Origin: HRBIN30 sp964534275
Lineage (GTDB): Bacteria; Desulfobacterota; Binatia; HRBIN30
Length of the DNA stretch: 64,000 nt
Direction of reading: 5' to 3'
Assembly: GCA_964534275.1 (NCBI GenBank)
Contig: CAZHQG010000014.1
Span: 1 to 64,000, forward strand
Both the position numbers and the translations under genes were made by a program. Positions within the stretch are counted from its first letter, which is position 1; each line of letters begins with the position of its first letter. Under the pieces are notes generated by a model. It did not search any database. It was not told the DNA's origin and worked only from the letters and a program-made list of their open reading frames with translations. Below are positions 25,359 to 34,641 of this stretch, in pieces.

Positions 25359-26816
25359 TCACGCCGAGGGCTCGGCACCCAACGCACGGGTATAAAGGTC
25401 CTGATACTGGGCGGCGGAACGGGACCAAGAAAAATCTGCCCGCATGGCCCTCTGAACGATTCCTTGCCAGCGAGCCGCCTCATGGTACGCGCGCAGTGCT
25501 CGATCGATGGCTTCCAGGAAGCGATCCGCAGTCCACGGCCGAAACTTGAAACCTGTACCTGCGTCGGGATGCTCGTCGGCATCGATTACAGAATCCTCGA
25601 GTCCACCGGTGGCGTGCACGACGGGCACGGCCCCGTAGCGCATTGCGTACATTTGCGCCAAACCACATGGCTCGAATTGGGAGGGCATCAAAAACAGGTC
25701 GCAGCCCCCGTACATGCGCTTCGCCAGCGTTTCATCAAAGCGCAAAGCAACACCAACGCGGTCGCGATACCGAGAGGCGAGTTCTGCCCAAGTTCGTTCC
25801 CATTGGGGGTTCCCTGTACCCAGCACGGCCAGTTGCACTCCGCGGCGGAGAAGCTCCGGCACGATGTCGGCCAGCAAACCCATGCCCTTCTCCGCTACGA
25901 GTCGCGAAACCGTGCCCAAAAGCGGCGTGTTCGGGTCGGCAGCCCATCCGAACTCGCGCTGCACACTCGCCTTGGCAGCCACCCTGCCGCCAAGATCGTC
26001 GGCCCGGAACGACCGAGGAAGCGCCGGGTCAGAGGACGGATCCCATTCTTCGTAATCCACTCCGTTCAAGATTCCGGTAAGACGGGCGGAGCGATACCGC
26101 AGAGCGCCATCGAGTCCGCAGCCATACTCGGGGCGTTGAATCTCTCGGGCATACGTCGGGCTGACGGTGGTGAGCCAGTCGGCAAACATAATTCCTGCCT
26201 TCAGGTAATTAATGTTGCCCCACGCCTCGAACGCATCGAAGGAGAAGTACCGATGGTCGAGGCACAACAAGTGCCAGTCTAAAGGCCAAAAGGAGCCTTG
26301 GTACGCGAGATTGTGGATGGTTAGGACGGTGCGTACGCTGGAACCCCAAGGGTAGCGCGCGCTGTCCGCACGGAGAAATGCTGGCACCAGCGCGGCGTGC
26401 CAGTCATGAACGTGCAAAATGTCCGGAACACCCAGCGCACCCACAAAGTCCAGCACCGCCCGACTGAAAAACGCGAACCGCTCTGCATTGTCCGTGTATG
26501 CTTGGCCTCCTTCGCCGTACAACTCGGCACGGTCGAAGTATTGGTCGGCCATGATGGCGTACACGGGAACACCGTCGCGCATCTCCGTGCGCCACACGGG
26601 CGCGGACACCCAACGATCGGAGATGGGCACTTGAACGTCCCACTCCGTGGGCTCCCAAGCAACGTCGCCGCGACGCACGCAGCGGTACCCCGGCATCACG
26701 ACCGCCACGTCGACACCACGGCGTTTGAGGAAGCGCGGCAAGGCGCCGAGAACATCGCCGAGGCCACCCGTTCGTGCGTAAGGGGCGACCTCGGCAGCGG
26801 CCATCAATACGAACAT
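25359..26816 (-). CDS. glgA: Glycogen synthase (ADP-glucose type)
   Basis: 485 residues, usual GlgA length. Adds glucose from ADP-glucose to the growing alpha-1,4 chain. The N-terminal glucan/ADP-binding loop is ARTGGLGDV (about 14-22; usual KTGGLGDV, so Lys is replaced by Arg). HDWHAALVPAFL follows near 140, and the GT-B signature LGTVSRLVAEKGM near 300 and LMPSQFEPCGLAQMYAMRYG near 380 are diagnostic. Lies 48 bases after lon and on the same strand. The branching enzyme glgB is about 6 kb away on the other strand. Confidence 0.95.
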   Translation of the reverse strand: MFVLMAAAEVAPYARTGGLGDVLGALPRFLKRRGVDVAVVMPGYRCVRRGDVAWEPTEWDVQVPISDRWVSAPVWRTEMRDGVPVYAIMADQYFDRAELYGEGGQAYTDNAERFAFFSRAVLDFVGALGVPDILHVHDWHAALVPAFLRADSARYPWGSSVRTVLTIHNLAYQGSFWPLDWHLLCLDHRYFSFDAFEAWGNINYLKAGIMFADWLTTVSPTYAREIQRPEYGCGLDGALRYRSARLTGILNGVDYEEWDPSSDPALPRSFRADDLGGRVAAKASVQREFGWAADPNTPLLGTVSRLVAEKGMGLLADIVPELLRRGVQLAVLGTGNPQWERTWAELASRYRDRVGVALRFDETLAKRMYGGCDLFLMPSQFEPCGLAQMYAMRYGAVPVVHATGGLEDSVIDADEHPDAGTGFKFRPWTADRFLEAIDRALRAYHEAARWQGIVQRAMRADFSWSRSAAQYQDLYTRALGAEPSA

Positions 26817-26864
26817 GCTCGCGGAACGGCGGGACCCCCGGAGCCCACCAAGGCGGCGCCGCGA

Positions 26865-29279
26865 CTACAAAGCCGCGGCCCTCTTTTGGGCGGCAGCGGC
26901 TGGCTCGAGAGCGTGCCGGAGAACTTCGTCTACGGTTTCCACGAAGATGAAGTTCATCTCTTTGCGCACCGCCTCCGGCACCTCCTCCAGGTCTTTCTCG
27001 TTCCGCTTCGGCAAAATGACGGTCTTGATACCAGCCCGACGCGCACCCAGGACCTTCTCCTTGATCCCGCCCACCGGCAACACCTTCCCGCGGAGGGTGA
27101 TTTCGCCGGTCATCGCCACATCGTGACGTACGAGCCGGCCAGTGAGCAGCGACGCCAGCGAAGTTGCCAACGCCACACCTGCAGAGGGTCCATCCTTCGG
27201 CACAGCGCCCGCAGGAACGTGGATGTGAATGTCCAGGTTCTCGAAAAAGTCCGGAGCGATGCCCAGGCTTGCCGCATGCGCGCGAATGTAACTCAAGGCC
27301 GCTTGTGCCGACTCCTTCATGACGTCGCCCAGTTGGCCGGTAAGGATCAAGCCCTTTTTGCCAACCATCTTTGTCGACTCGATGAAAATGATGTCGCCAC
27401 CGTTCGGCGTCCACGCCAAACCCACGGCCACTCCTGGTTCTTGAGTGCGGTCGGCAACTTCGGAGAAGAATCGCTCCGGCCCCAGCATTTCCCGCACCTT
27501 GGCAGGGTCGACCGTCACTGGTTCGGTACGCCCCTCTGTGATCGCACGCGCGACTTTCCGGCAGATGCTGCCAATCTCGCGCTCGAGGTTCCGCAGCCCA
27601 GCCTCACGCGTGTAGTACCGGATAATGTGCAGGATCCCTTCGTCGGTGAACGAGACCTGCCCTTCTTGCAGGCCGTTTTCCCGCGTCTGTTTAGGGATCA
27701 AGTGTCGCCGCGCAATGACCAGCTTTTCCTCTTCGGTGTACCCTGCGAGTTCGATGACCTCCATGCGGTCGCGCAGGGGCGCCGGAATCGGGTCGAGCAA
27801 GTTGGCGGTGGTCACGAACATCACGCGCGACAAGTCGAACGGCACGTCGAGGTAGTGATCGACGAACGCATTATTTTGCTCCGGATCCAGCACCTCGAGC
27901 AACGCGGACGCGGGGTCCCCACGGAAATCCGCACCCAGCTTGTCAATTTCATCGAGCATGAGCAGCGGGTTGTTCGATCCTGCGTTGCGAATGCTCTGAA
28001 TGATCCGGCCAGGCAGTGCACCAATGTAGGTCCTGCGGTGCCCGCGGATCTCGGCCTCGTCACGCACACCGCCTAGGGACAAACGGACGAACTTTCGCCC
28101 CAAGGCTCGGGCAATCGAGCGTCCGAGAGAAGTCTTACCCGTACCTGGAGGACCAACGAAGCAAAGGATTGGCCCCTTGGAATCCTGTTTCAATTTCCGC
28201 ACCGCGAGGAACTCGAGAATGCGGTCTTTAATTTTCTCCAAATCGTAGTGGTCCTCGTCGAGCACCTGGCGAGCGTGAGCAATGTCCAGATTGTCCTCGG
28301 TCGACACCGACCAGGGCAAATTCACCAGCCACTCGAGGTACGTACGCACCACCGTATGTTCCGCAGACTCCGGCGGAATGATTTTCAGCCGTTCCAATTC
28401 CTGCTCCGCCGCTTTCCGTGCCTCGGGAGGGAGCTTGGCCTCTTCCATCTTTTTGCGGAGCTCTTCGACCTCGGCGGCGCGTGGGTCGGACTCGCCAAGC
28501 TCTTTTTGAATCGCGCGCATCTGCTGGCGCAGGTAAAATTCTTTCTGGTTTTTGGTTAGCTCCGACTGAACCTGCGCCTGAATCTTGTGCCCGAGCTCGA
28601 GCAGCTCGATTTCGCGTTTGAGAATCATGAGCAAGCGTTCCATACGCTGCTTGACATCGAGCGTGCTCAGGAGCTCTTGCTTTTCTTCCACGCCGATATT
28701 CAGGTTCGAGGCAATCAGGTCCGTCACCTTGGCCGGGTCGCGGATGTTGTTCACCACCACCTGCAACTCATCCGGCAGGTAGGGGATCATCGAGACGTAC
28801 TTGGAGAACTGATTGACCAACTGAGTCTGGATGGCAGCCAGGAGCGGCGACTCCGGTTTCACGTCGGAGAGTTGCCGGACCCTTGCCCGGAAGTATGGAC
28901 TGGCCTGCGTAAATTCGACGAGCTCGATCCGGCGTAATCCTTGGACGAGGATTCGCACGCTACCGTCCGGATACTTGAGCATCTTAAGGATGCGCCCGGC
29001 GGTACCACGCGAATACAAACCTTCTGTAGTCGGGCTTTCTTCTTCCGGGTTCTTCTGGCTCACGAGGCCAAGGAGCCGATCGCCCGTCAGTGCATCCTCC
29101 ACCAGTTTCAGCGAGGAGGCCCGCGAGATCAGCAAAGGAACAATGGCCGCGGGAAAAATCACCACCCCGCGTAGCGGCAAAATGGGCAGTTCCTCGGGAA
29201 CGTTCACCTCCCCGAGGTCGGCCTCGAATCCGATGTAGCGCTGCTTTTTCGATTCTTCTCTTTCGTCTTCCAACGTCAT
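26865..29279 (-). CDS. lon: ATP-dependent protease Lon
   Basis: 804 residues. N-terminal substrate-binding domain (about 20-220), coiled coil, AAA+ module with Walker A GPPGTGKTSLGRSIA near 370 and Walker B LMLDEIDKLG, then a C-terminal serine-lysine protease domain with Ser699 (PKDGPSAG) and Lys742 (GGIKEK). Main ATP-dependent quality-control protease of the cytoplasm. The start follows a clear family N-terminus (LPILPLRGVVIFP comes about 25 residues later). Typical heat-shock promoter elements were not identified. Divergent from the DUF2203 gene. Confidence 0.97.
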   Translation of the reverse strand: MTLEDEREESKKQRYIGFEADLGEVNVPEELPILPLRGVVIFPAAIVPLLISRASSLKLVEDALTGDRLLGLVSQKNPEEESPTTEGLYSRGTAGRILKMLKYPDGSVRILVQGLRRIELVEFTQASPYFRARVRQLSDVKPESPLLAAIQTQLVNQFSKYVSMIPYLPDELQVVVNNIRDPAKVTDLIASNLNIGVEEKQELLSTLDVKQRMERLLMILKREIELLELGHKIQAQVQSELTKNQKEFYLRQQMRAIQKELGESDPRAAEVEELRKKMEEAKLPPEARKAAEQELERLKIIPPESAEHTVVRTYLEWLVNLPWSVSTEDNLDIAHARQVLDEDHYDLEKIKDRILEFLAVRKLKQDSKGPILCFVGPPGTGKTSLGRSIARALGRKFVRLSLGGVRDEAEIRGHRRTYIGALPGRIIQSIRNAGSNNPLLMLDEIDKLGADFRGDPASALLEVLDPEQNNAFVDHYLDVPFDLSRVMFVTTANLLDPIPAPLRDRMEVIELAGYTEEEKLVIARRHLIPKQTRENGLQEGQVSFTDEGILHIIRYYTREAGLRNLEREIGSICRKVARAITEGRTEPVTVDPAKVREMLGPERFFSEVADRTQEPGVAVGLAWTPNGGDIIFIESTKMVGKKGLILTGQLGDVMKESAQAALSYIRAHAASLGIAPDFFENLDIHIHVPAGAVPKDGPSAGVALATSLASLLTGRLVRHDVAMTGEITLRGKVLPVGGIKEKVLGARRAGIKTVILPKRNEKDLEEVPEAVRKEMNFIFVETVDEVLRHALEPAAAAQKRAAAL

Positions 29280-29535
29280 GCGCGGAAACTAATACCGCCT
29301 TCCAGGGCTGACAAGGCACGTTTTTCCTCGACCGACCCGTGGCGCGACACAACACGTGGCAAGTACATCGCACGCCAGCTCGCCGGCGACGGCAATCCTG
29401 ATCGACGCGTGGTGCCGAAACGAGCATCGATCGCGTGCGCGTCGCTCAGCGCGGTCGCGGGCACAAAACGGACCGAGCATTGCTCGAAAATGGCTTTTCG
29501 TCCAAACTTCGCACGTTGATGGAGAGATCCGTCCC

Positions 29536-29955
29536 ATGCGCCGGCTTTTTACCGTCGAGGAAGTCAACGAACTCATTCCCGCCCTGGAAGTCGTGATGGG
29601 CCACTTACTGCAGAACGCACACCAACTACGCGACGCCGTTCTGGCGACCGCTCGCCAGCTCGGCAAGCACCCTGACGAGATCAGGGCCGCAGATTTGATC
29701 GCTGTCCGTCCGGAGCTCGAGCGAAATCTGGAGGCGATCCGCGAAGCGATGGCGCAAATTGCCGGCATGGGAGGCGAGGTGAAAGGGCTCGACTTGGGGC
29801 TTGTGGACTTCCCCAGCGAAATCGATGGGCAAGAGGTGTTGCTGTGCTGGCAGTTTGGCGAGCGAGAAGTGGGATTCTACCACCTACCCGACGAGGGCTT
29901 TGCGGGGCGGAAACCGCTAGCAGGGAGCGGCCCCAGCGTTCGGATCGTACATTAG
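29536..29955 (+). CDS. DUF2203 domain protein
   Basis: 139 residues. The N-terminal RLFTVEEVNELIPAL and the C-terminal VKGLDLGLVDFPSEIDGQEVLLCWQFGEREVGFYHLPDEGFAGRKPL are diagnostic of the DUF2203 family. The fold is an antiparallel helical pair followed by a small beta region; function is unknown in all members. The ATG at 29536 is the only start giving the family N-terminus. Followed 19 bases later by a small membrane protein gene. Confidence 0.88.
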   Translation: MRRLFTVEEVNELIPALEVVMGHLLQNAHQLRDAVLATARQLGKHPDEIRAADLIAVRPELERNLEAIREAMAQIAGMGGEVKGLDLGLVDFPSEIDGQEVLLCWQFGEREVGFYHLPDEGFAGRKPLAGSGPSVRIVH

Positions 29956-29974
29956 GGGGCAACGGAGGTTTGTG

Positions 29975-30439
29975 ATGCGTACCGCGGTGGCCACGGCCTA
30001 TTTGCTCGCCCTTGCCGTATGGTTGGGAACCATCGTCTTTCACTCGTTTGTGGTGGCTCCCGCGCTCTTTCGCACCCTTCCACAAACAACCGCTGGCGAC
30101 GTCGTGTCGCGAATCTTTCCCGCCTACTACCTGGTTGGCTATGTGTGCGGAGCGATTGCGGTGGCTGCGCCGTGGTACTTGACGCTCAGCGCCCCGGGAG
30201 AGCCCTCGTGGCGTTGGGCCAGCATGATTGCGGCGATCATGCTGGCCCTGACCCTCGTCGCCGGGGTGGTGATCCATCCGCGTGCGGCAGCACTGAGGCG
30301 CGAACTTCCGGCAGCTGCCGCAGACGCACCCGTGCGAAAACAGTTCCGCCAACTGCACCAAATGGCGGTGGTGGCCAACCTGCTCGTCCTCGCGAGCGGG
30401 CTCGGCCTCGTGGTCGTCGTAGCCCGGCAACTCCGCTAG
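29975..30439 (+). CDS. DUF4149-like four-helix membrane protein
   Basis: 154 residues with four transmembrane helices (about 5-25, 45-65, 78-98, 128-148). The N-terminal ALAVWLGTIVFHSFVVAPALFRTLP and the R-QLHQMAVVANLLVLA C-terminus match the DUF4149/TMEM205-like family, of unknown function. GGAGG lies 6 bases before the ATG; the GTG immediately upstream (29972) is too close to it. Part of a plus-strand run with DUF2203 and the HAD hydrolase. Confidence 0.78.
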   Translation: MRTAVATAYLLALAVWLGTIVFHSFVVAPALFRTLPQTTAGDVVSRIFPAYYLVGYVCGAIAVAAPWYLTLSAPGEPSWRWASMIAAIMLALTLVAGVVIHPRAAALRRELPAAAADAPVRKQFRQLHQMAVVANLLVLASGLGLVVVVARQLR

Positions 30440-30454
30440 ACCTCTTGGAGTGCA

Positions 30455-31234
30455 ATGCCAAAAGCCGTATTGTTCGACCTCTTCGGCACCTTGGTGCACT
30501 TCCAGGAGCAAGTCCCAACGGTGGAGATCGGCGGGCAGCCCTGGAGAACGACCATGCGGTGGCTAGAGCCTGTGGTCCGACAATATCTTCCCCGCTGTCC
30601 GTTCGAGTCGTTCCTCGCCGCGTTGCTCCAGGTCACCCGAGAACTTGCCGCACAACGTGCCCCCGAGTATTTGGAAGTTCCCTCCGTCGTGCGCTTTCGC
30701 CGCGCGCTTGCGGCCCTTGGGACTGACGAAGCGCAACAAGCGGTGATCGCTCCGCGACTGGTCGAGGCACACATGGCGCGTCTAGCCAGTTGCACCCGTC
30801 CCGATCCGCACGCGACCACCGTGCTGCGAAGCTTGCGAAACGCAGGATACGCACTCGGGGTGGTTTCGAACTTCGACCACGAACCCACCGCCCTGGGCAT
30901 TCTCGACAAGTTTGGCCTCCGCTCGTTGCTGGACGTAGTCGTCATTTCCGCTGGATTCGGTCGGCGCAAGCCACATCCTGCCATTTTCCGCGCTGCGATC
31001 GAGGCTGTTCGCACCGATGCCTCAGCCACCTGGTTCGTCGGCGACAACTACGAAGAAGACGTTCGTGGCGCTCGAGCTGTGGGGTTGAAAGTCGCCTGGA
31101 TCCGCTCAGACCCTAGCGAGCCGCAAGCGCGCGAGTGCGAGGCTGACGTGGTGCAAATTGCCACACTCGCGGCTGTTCCTGAGTTGGTCGTTTCCGGATC
31201 CGCGTTCGCAGCCGGAAACCCTCCGATTTCCTAG
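30455..31234 (+). CDS. HAD-superfamily hydrolase
   Basis: 259 residues. Motif I is VLFDLFGTLV (Asp in LFDLFGT nucleophile, about 7-12), motif II is VVSNFD at about 145, motif III is RKPHPAIFRAAIEA near 177, motif IV is WFVGDNYEEDVRGARAVGLKVAWIR (about 200). The second Asp of the usual DxD is LFDLF-type, as in many phosphoglycolate phosphatase-like HADs. A phosphatase or dehalogenase role is expected but the substrate is unclear. Confidence 0.88.
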   Translation: MPKAVLFDLFGTLVHFQEQVPTVEIGGQPWRTTMRWLEPVVRQYLPRCPFESFLAALLQVTRELAAQRAPEYLEVPSVVRFRRALAALGTDEAQQAVIAPRLVEAHMARLASCTRPDPHATTVLRSLRNAGYALGVVSNFDHEPTALGILDKFGLRSLLDVVVISAGFGRRKPHPAIFRAAIEAVRTDASATWFVGDNYEEDVRGARAVGLKVAWIRSDPSEPQARECEADVVQIATLAAVPELVVSGSAFAAGNPPIS

Positions 31235-31270
31235 AACGCATCGAGGGAATCGGCTAGCGTGCGGTGGACT

Positions 31271-31355
31271 GGAGGGGTGGGTGAGCGGTTGAAACCACCG
31301 GTCTTGAAAACCGGCAACCCGCAAGGGTTCGAGGGTTCGAATCCCTCCCCCTCCG
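31271..31355 (+). tRNA. tRNA-Ser (UGA)
   Basis: Acceptor stem GGAGGGG (31271-31277) pairs with CCCCTCC (31348-31354), discriminator G at 31355. Anticodon stem CCGGT/ACCGG with loop CTTGAAA gives anticodon UGA. A long variable arm (AACCCGCAAGGGTT) precedes the T-arm GAGGG-TTCGAAT-CCCTC, as required for a class II serine tRNA. CCA is not encoded. Located just after the HAD gene. Confidence 0.97.
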
Positions 31356-31397
31356 TTTTGCTGCCGCAAGCTGGTGCCCGTGCAAGATGAAACAACA

Positions 31398-31433
31398 AAC
31401 ACCCGGAGAGCTGTACACGCGTCTCCGGGTGTT
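31398..31433 (+). terminator. Long hairpin downstream of tRNA-Ser
   Basis: A perfect 12-bp inverted repeat (AACACCCGGAGA / TCTCCGGGTGTT) with a 12-base loop, about 40 bases after the tRNA end. No T-run follows, so it may be an RNA processing or stability structure rather than an intrinsic terminator. Confidence 0.5.
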
Positions 31434-31514
31434 GCTGCGCGCTGGCCGGGCTGGAAAGGACGGCGGCGATTGACCGAAACGGCTATTCTGCGCGAACCAG
31501 CGAGCGAGACGCCG

Positions 31515-31757
31515 CTAGTGTGCGCCTTTGTGGCGCTTCATGTGCTTGCGCGGTTGCGCCAAATGCTTCTTGCAAGCTTCGGACAGTTCGTTTTCGTGCT
31601 CCTTGAGGCAAGCCCGGTACCGTCCCTTCCCCGGCTTTACGTCGTGACAAAATTTTTCGATGTCACTTGCACAAGGCCCTTTCCCCACAGCCCAAGCTTG
31701 GGGTGCCGCCCAAGCGAGGCCTAGCCCGAGGGCAAATGCGATCAGTGTGTGCTTCAT
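31515..31757 (-). CDS. Small exported cysteine-rich repeat protein
   Basis: 80 residues. Signal peptide 1-23 (HTLIAFALGLGLAWAAPQAWA). The mature part has four cysteines at 29, 37, 50 and 62 with the CR-type spacing: C-ASDIEKF-C, RYRAC and ELSEACKKHL. This matches the cysteine-rich repeat (GLG1/CR-like) family, seen as single units in small proteobacterial periplasmic proteins. The C-terminus is highly basic and His-rich (KHMKRHKGAH). GGAGGAACGAACG precedes the ATG. Confidence 0.8.
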   Translation of the reverse strand: MKHTLIAFALGLGLAWAAPQAWAVGKGPCASDIEKFCHDVKPGKGRYRACLKEHENELSEACKKHLAQPRKHMKRHKGAH

Positions 31758-31899
31758 CGTTCGTTCCTCCTTCGCTCTTAACATCACAGCTAGAAACCGC
31801 CGTCCAGTTCCTTGGTCCATGAAAGCCCGAACAGGCCGACACAGCCAGGTCCAATGACGCCCTTCTTGTTTCTTCATTCAATTTTTAATCTCGACACAA

Positions 31900-32637
31900 A
31901 TGGTCGGAATTGTCTCGTCGAACACTCCAACACCGGCGCAACTCATGAAGATGGAGATGCCCAAAATCATTGGTCATCGCGGCTGCCGTGCTCCGGGAGT
32001 TTGCGAGAACACGGCAGCCGCGATGTGCTTGGCGATCGAGCAGGGGGCGGACATCGTGGAATTCGATGTTGTCAGCACCAAAGACGGCCACTTCGTGGCC
32101 CTGCACTGGCCCGACGTGCGCTTCCTGAGCTTGCGGCCGTGGAGCTACCGGCTCGAAGAATTACCTCCACTGGACACGTTGCCCGTGATTCTCCAGGCAG
32201 TGGGTAGCCGCGTGCCCATCTATCTCGATATCAAGCAGCCGCTCGACGAAGCCCGTTTTCTCTCTCTCGCCGAGGTCGTGGACGCTTTTCATCACAACAC
32301 GGTCATCGTCGGTTCGTTTTCCCGCACCACTCTGAGAATGTGTGCCCAGCACAGGCCCCAATGGATCCTCAATTACGACTGCTTGCCGGTCCTCAGCGCG
32401 ATCCAACAAGCGTTGGAGATCGGTGCACGATGGATCAATCCTGTCCCCTGGGGAGTCCGCCAGGTGTTTGCCGAACGCGCCATCGATGCTGGCCTTTGCT
32501 TCGTGCCCGCTGGGAACGAGAGCGACCGACGCCAACTACGTTTTGCGCGGTGGGGAGCCTACGCGCTTTCCACGTTCCGTCCGGCTCACCTGCGCCATGT
32601 ACTCGAACAGCACTTCGGTGCCGCTAGCGCGAAGTGA
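31900..32637 (+). CDS. Glycerophosphodiester phosphodiesterase family protein
   Basis: 245 residues. GDPD TIM barrel: the catalytic IGHRGCRAPGVCENTAAA (about 24-41; conserved His-Arg and Glu), VEFDVVSTKDGHFVALH (about 52-68; second metal-binding Glu and Asp), and the conserved DIKQP. Hydrolyses glycerophosphodiesters to glycerol-3-phosphate and an alcohol. The exact start is uncertain; ATGs at 31945, 31951 and 31957 also lead into the barrel. No signal peptide, so probably cytoplasmic. Confidence 0.83.
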   Translation: MVGIVSSNTPTPAQLMKMEMPKIIGHRGCRAPGVCENTAAAMCLAIEQGADIVEFDVVSTKDGHFVALHWPDVRFLSLRPWSYRLEELPPLDTLPVILQAVGSRVPIYLDIKQPLDEARFLSLAEVVDAFHHNTVIVGSFSRTTLRMCAQHRPQWILNYDCLPVLSAIQQALEIGARWINPVPWGVRQVFAERAIDAGLCFVPAGNESDRRQLRFARWGAYALSTFRPAHLRHVLEQHFGAASAK

Positions 32638-32730
32638 ACCGGCTCTCTGGTCGGAAGGAACGGAGTGTCCTTTGCACCTAGTCGTCGACGGGCTAAGAGT
32701 GCGTGCTCGTTTTTCTCCGCAACGGGTTTT

Positions 32731-34641
32731 ATGAGCGCAGCGTCGAGGCATTCCCTTCTTTCGGATTTTGACATTCACCTGTTGGCGGAAGGACGCCACG
32801 AACGGAGCTGGGAAAAGCTGGGCGCCCACGTGGTGGAGTTCGACGGCCAACCTGGTGTGTACTTCGCGGTGGTGGCGCCCAACGCGCGCCGGGTTTCCGT
32901 AATTGGCGAATTCAACCAGTGGGATCCGCATGCGCACCCCATGCATTTCGTTCCGGCTGCTGGGGTGTGGGAGCGATTTATCCCGGGCGTTCGACCCGGA
33001 GCCCTGTACAAGTTTTGGATCGAATCGAAGGTCACTCCCTACAGGGCAGCCAAAGCGGATCCGTATGCGTTTTACAGTGAACTCCGCCCCGGAACAGCTT
33101 CGCGAGTGTGGGAGCTGAGCGGCTACCAATGGGGAGACCAGGACTGGCTCGAGCGACGCGCGCAAGTTCAGTCGCTGCACGCTCCGATGGCGGTCTACGA
33201 GGTCCACCTTGGTTCCTGGCGGCGTGTTCCGCACGAAGGCCATCGTTGGTTGACCTATCGGGAGCTCGCTGAGGAACTCACCGCCTACGTTCTCGACCTG
33301 GGGTACACGCACGTAGAGTTCCTACCGGTGAGCGAGCACCCGCTCGACGCCTCCTGGGGCTACCAAACCACCGGCTACTTCGCACCCACGAGCCGGTACG
33401 GCACCCCGCAGGACTTCATGTTCCTCGTGGACACGCTGCATCGCAACGGAATCGGAGTGCTCATCGATTGGGTACCGGCACATTTTCCCCGCGACGAGCA
33501 CGGCCTCGCGTATTTCGACGGCACCCACTTGTACGAGCATGCCGATCCGCGACTGGGCGCGCACCCTGATTGGGGTACGCTCGTGTTCAATTACGGTCGG
33601 TGGGAAGTTCGCAACTTCTTGTTGAGCAACGCCTTGTTTTGGTTCGAGGTGTACCACATCGACGGGTTGCGCGTGGATGCGGTTGCCAGCATGTTGTATC
33701 TCGACTACTCGCGCCAGCCCGGCGAGTGGATCCCCAACCGTTACGGGGGCCGAGAGAATCTCGACGCGGTGGACTTTTTACGGCTGTGCAACGAGCGCGT
33801 GTACGCGCTCCATCCTGGAGCAGTCACCGTCGCCGAAGAGTCGACAGCATGGCCGATGGTCTCGCGGCCAACGTATCTCGGTGGACTGGGCTTCGGCTAC
33901 AAGTGGGACCTCGGCTGGATGAACGACACCTTGCGGTACATGAGTCGGGACCCGATCTATCGCAAGTACCACCACAACGACCTCACGTTCCGCATGCTCT
34001 ATGCCTTCACGGAAAATTTCTTCTTGCCCCTGTCGCACGACGAAGTCGTGCACGGGAAGGGTTCGCTGCTGGCGAAAATGCCTGGCGACGATTGGCAGAA
34101 GTTCGCCAACCTCCGGTTGCTTCTCGGCTACCAGTACACGCAGCCAGGGAAGAAGCTGCTGTTCATGGGGAGCGACATCGGCCAGTGGAGCGAGTGGGAC
34201 CACCAAAGCAGCGTCGAATGGCATTTGCTTGCATACGAACCTCACCGCGGCGTGCAACGTCTCGTGCGCGACTTGAATCGCCTGTATCGGAGCTTGCCTG
34301 CGCTCCATGAGCTCGATTGCGAGGCTTCAGGATTTCAGTGGGTAGACTGTCACGACAGCGAACAAAGTACGCTGAGCTACCTACGCAAGAGTTCCCGCGG
34401 TGACCTCGCTTTAGTGGTGTGCAATTTCACGCCTGTCCCCCGATTCCAGTTTCGCGTGGGCGTCCCCGTGGGCGGGTTCTGGACAGAACGGTGCAACAGC
34501 GATTCTGCACACTACGGCGGCAGCAATCTGGGGAATGGCGGCGGGGTCGTCGCCGAAGCCACCCCTGCACACGGCCAGCCATACTCCCTGGTCCTCACTT
34601 TGCCGCCGCTCGCTTTCTTGATACTCACGCCTCAGCAATGA
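32731..34641 (+). CDS. glgB: 1,4-alpha-glucan branching enzyme
   Basis: 636 residues from the ATG at 32731; a GTG at 32665 with a better Shine-Dalgarno (AAGGA) would add 22 residues before the family N-terminus DIHLLAEGRHERSWEKLGAH. N1 domain, CBM48 (SVIGEFNQWDP near 90), then a GH13 barrel with the catalytic Asp in DGLRVDAVAS, the acid Glu in VAEESTAWP and the stabilising Asp in SHDEVVHGKGSL. It introduces alpha-1,6 branches into glycogen. Its stop overlaps the next gene in an ATGA junction. Confidence 0.94.
   Translation: MSAASRHSLLSDFDIHLLAEGRHERSWEKLGAHVVEFDGQPGVYFAVVAPNARRVSVIGEFNQWDPHAHPMHFVPAAGVWERFIPGVRPGALYKFWIESKVTPYRAAKADPYAFYSELRPGTASRVWELSGYQWGDQDWLERRAQVQSLHAPMAVYEVHLGSWRRVPHEGHRWLTYRELAEELTAYVLDLGYTHVEFLPVSEHPLDASWGYQTTGYFAPTSRYGTPQDFMFLVDTLHRNGIGVLIDWVPAHFPRDEHGLAYFDGTHLYEHADPRLGAHPDWGTLVFNYGRWEVRNFLLSNALFWFEVYHIDGLRVDAVASMLYLDYSRQPGEWIPNRYGGRENLDAVDFLRLCNERVYALHPGAVTVAEESTAWPMVSRPTYLGGLGFGYKWDLGWMNDTLRYMSRDPIYRKYHHNDLTFRMLYAFTENFFLPLSHDEVVHGKGSLLAKMPGDDWQKFANLRLLLGYQYTQPGKKLLFMGSDIGQWSEWDHQSSVEWHLLAYEPHRGVQRLVRDLNRLYRSLPALHELDCEASGFQWVDCHDSEQSTLSYLRKSSRGDLALVVCNFTPVPRFQFRVGVPVGGFWTERCNSDSAHYGGSNLGNGGGVVAEATPAHGQPYSLVLTLPPLAFLILTPQQ

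Noticed and set aside
24822..26282. A long plus-strand open frame spanning the intergenic region and the 3' part of glgA.
   Set aside because: It lies mostly antisense to well-supported glgA and shows no recognisable domain or Shine-Dalgarno.
26397..28076. A long plus-strand open frame across glgA and lon.
   Set aside because: Both genes on the other strand are unmistakable; this frame has no family signature.
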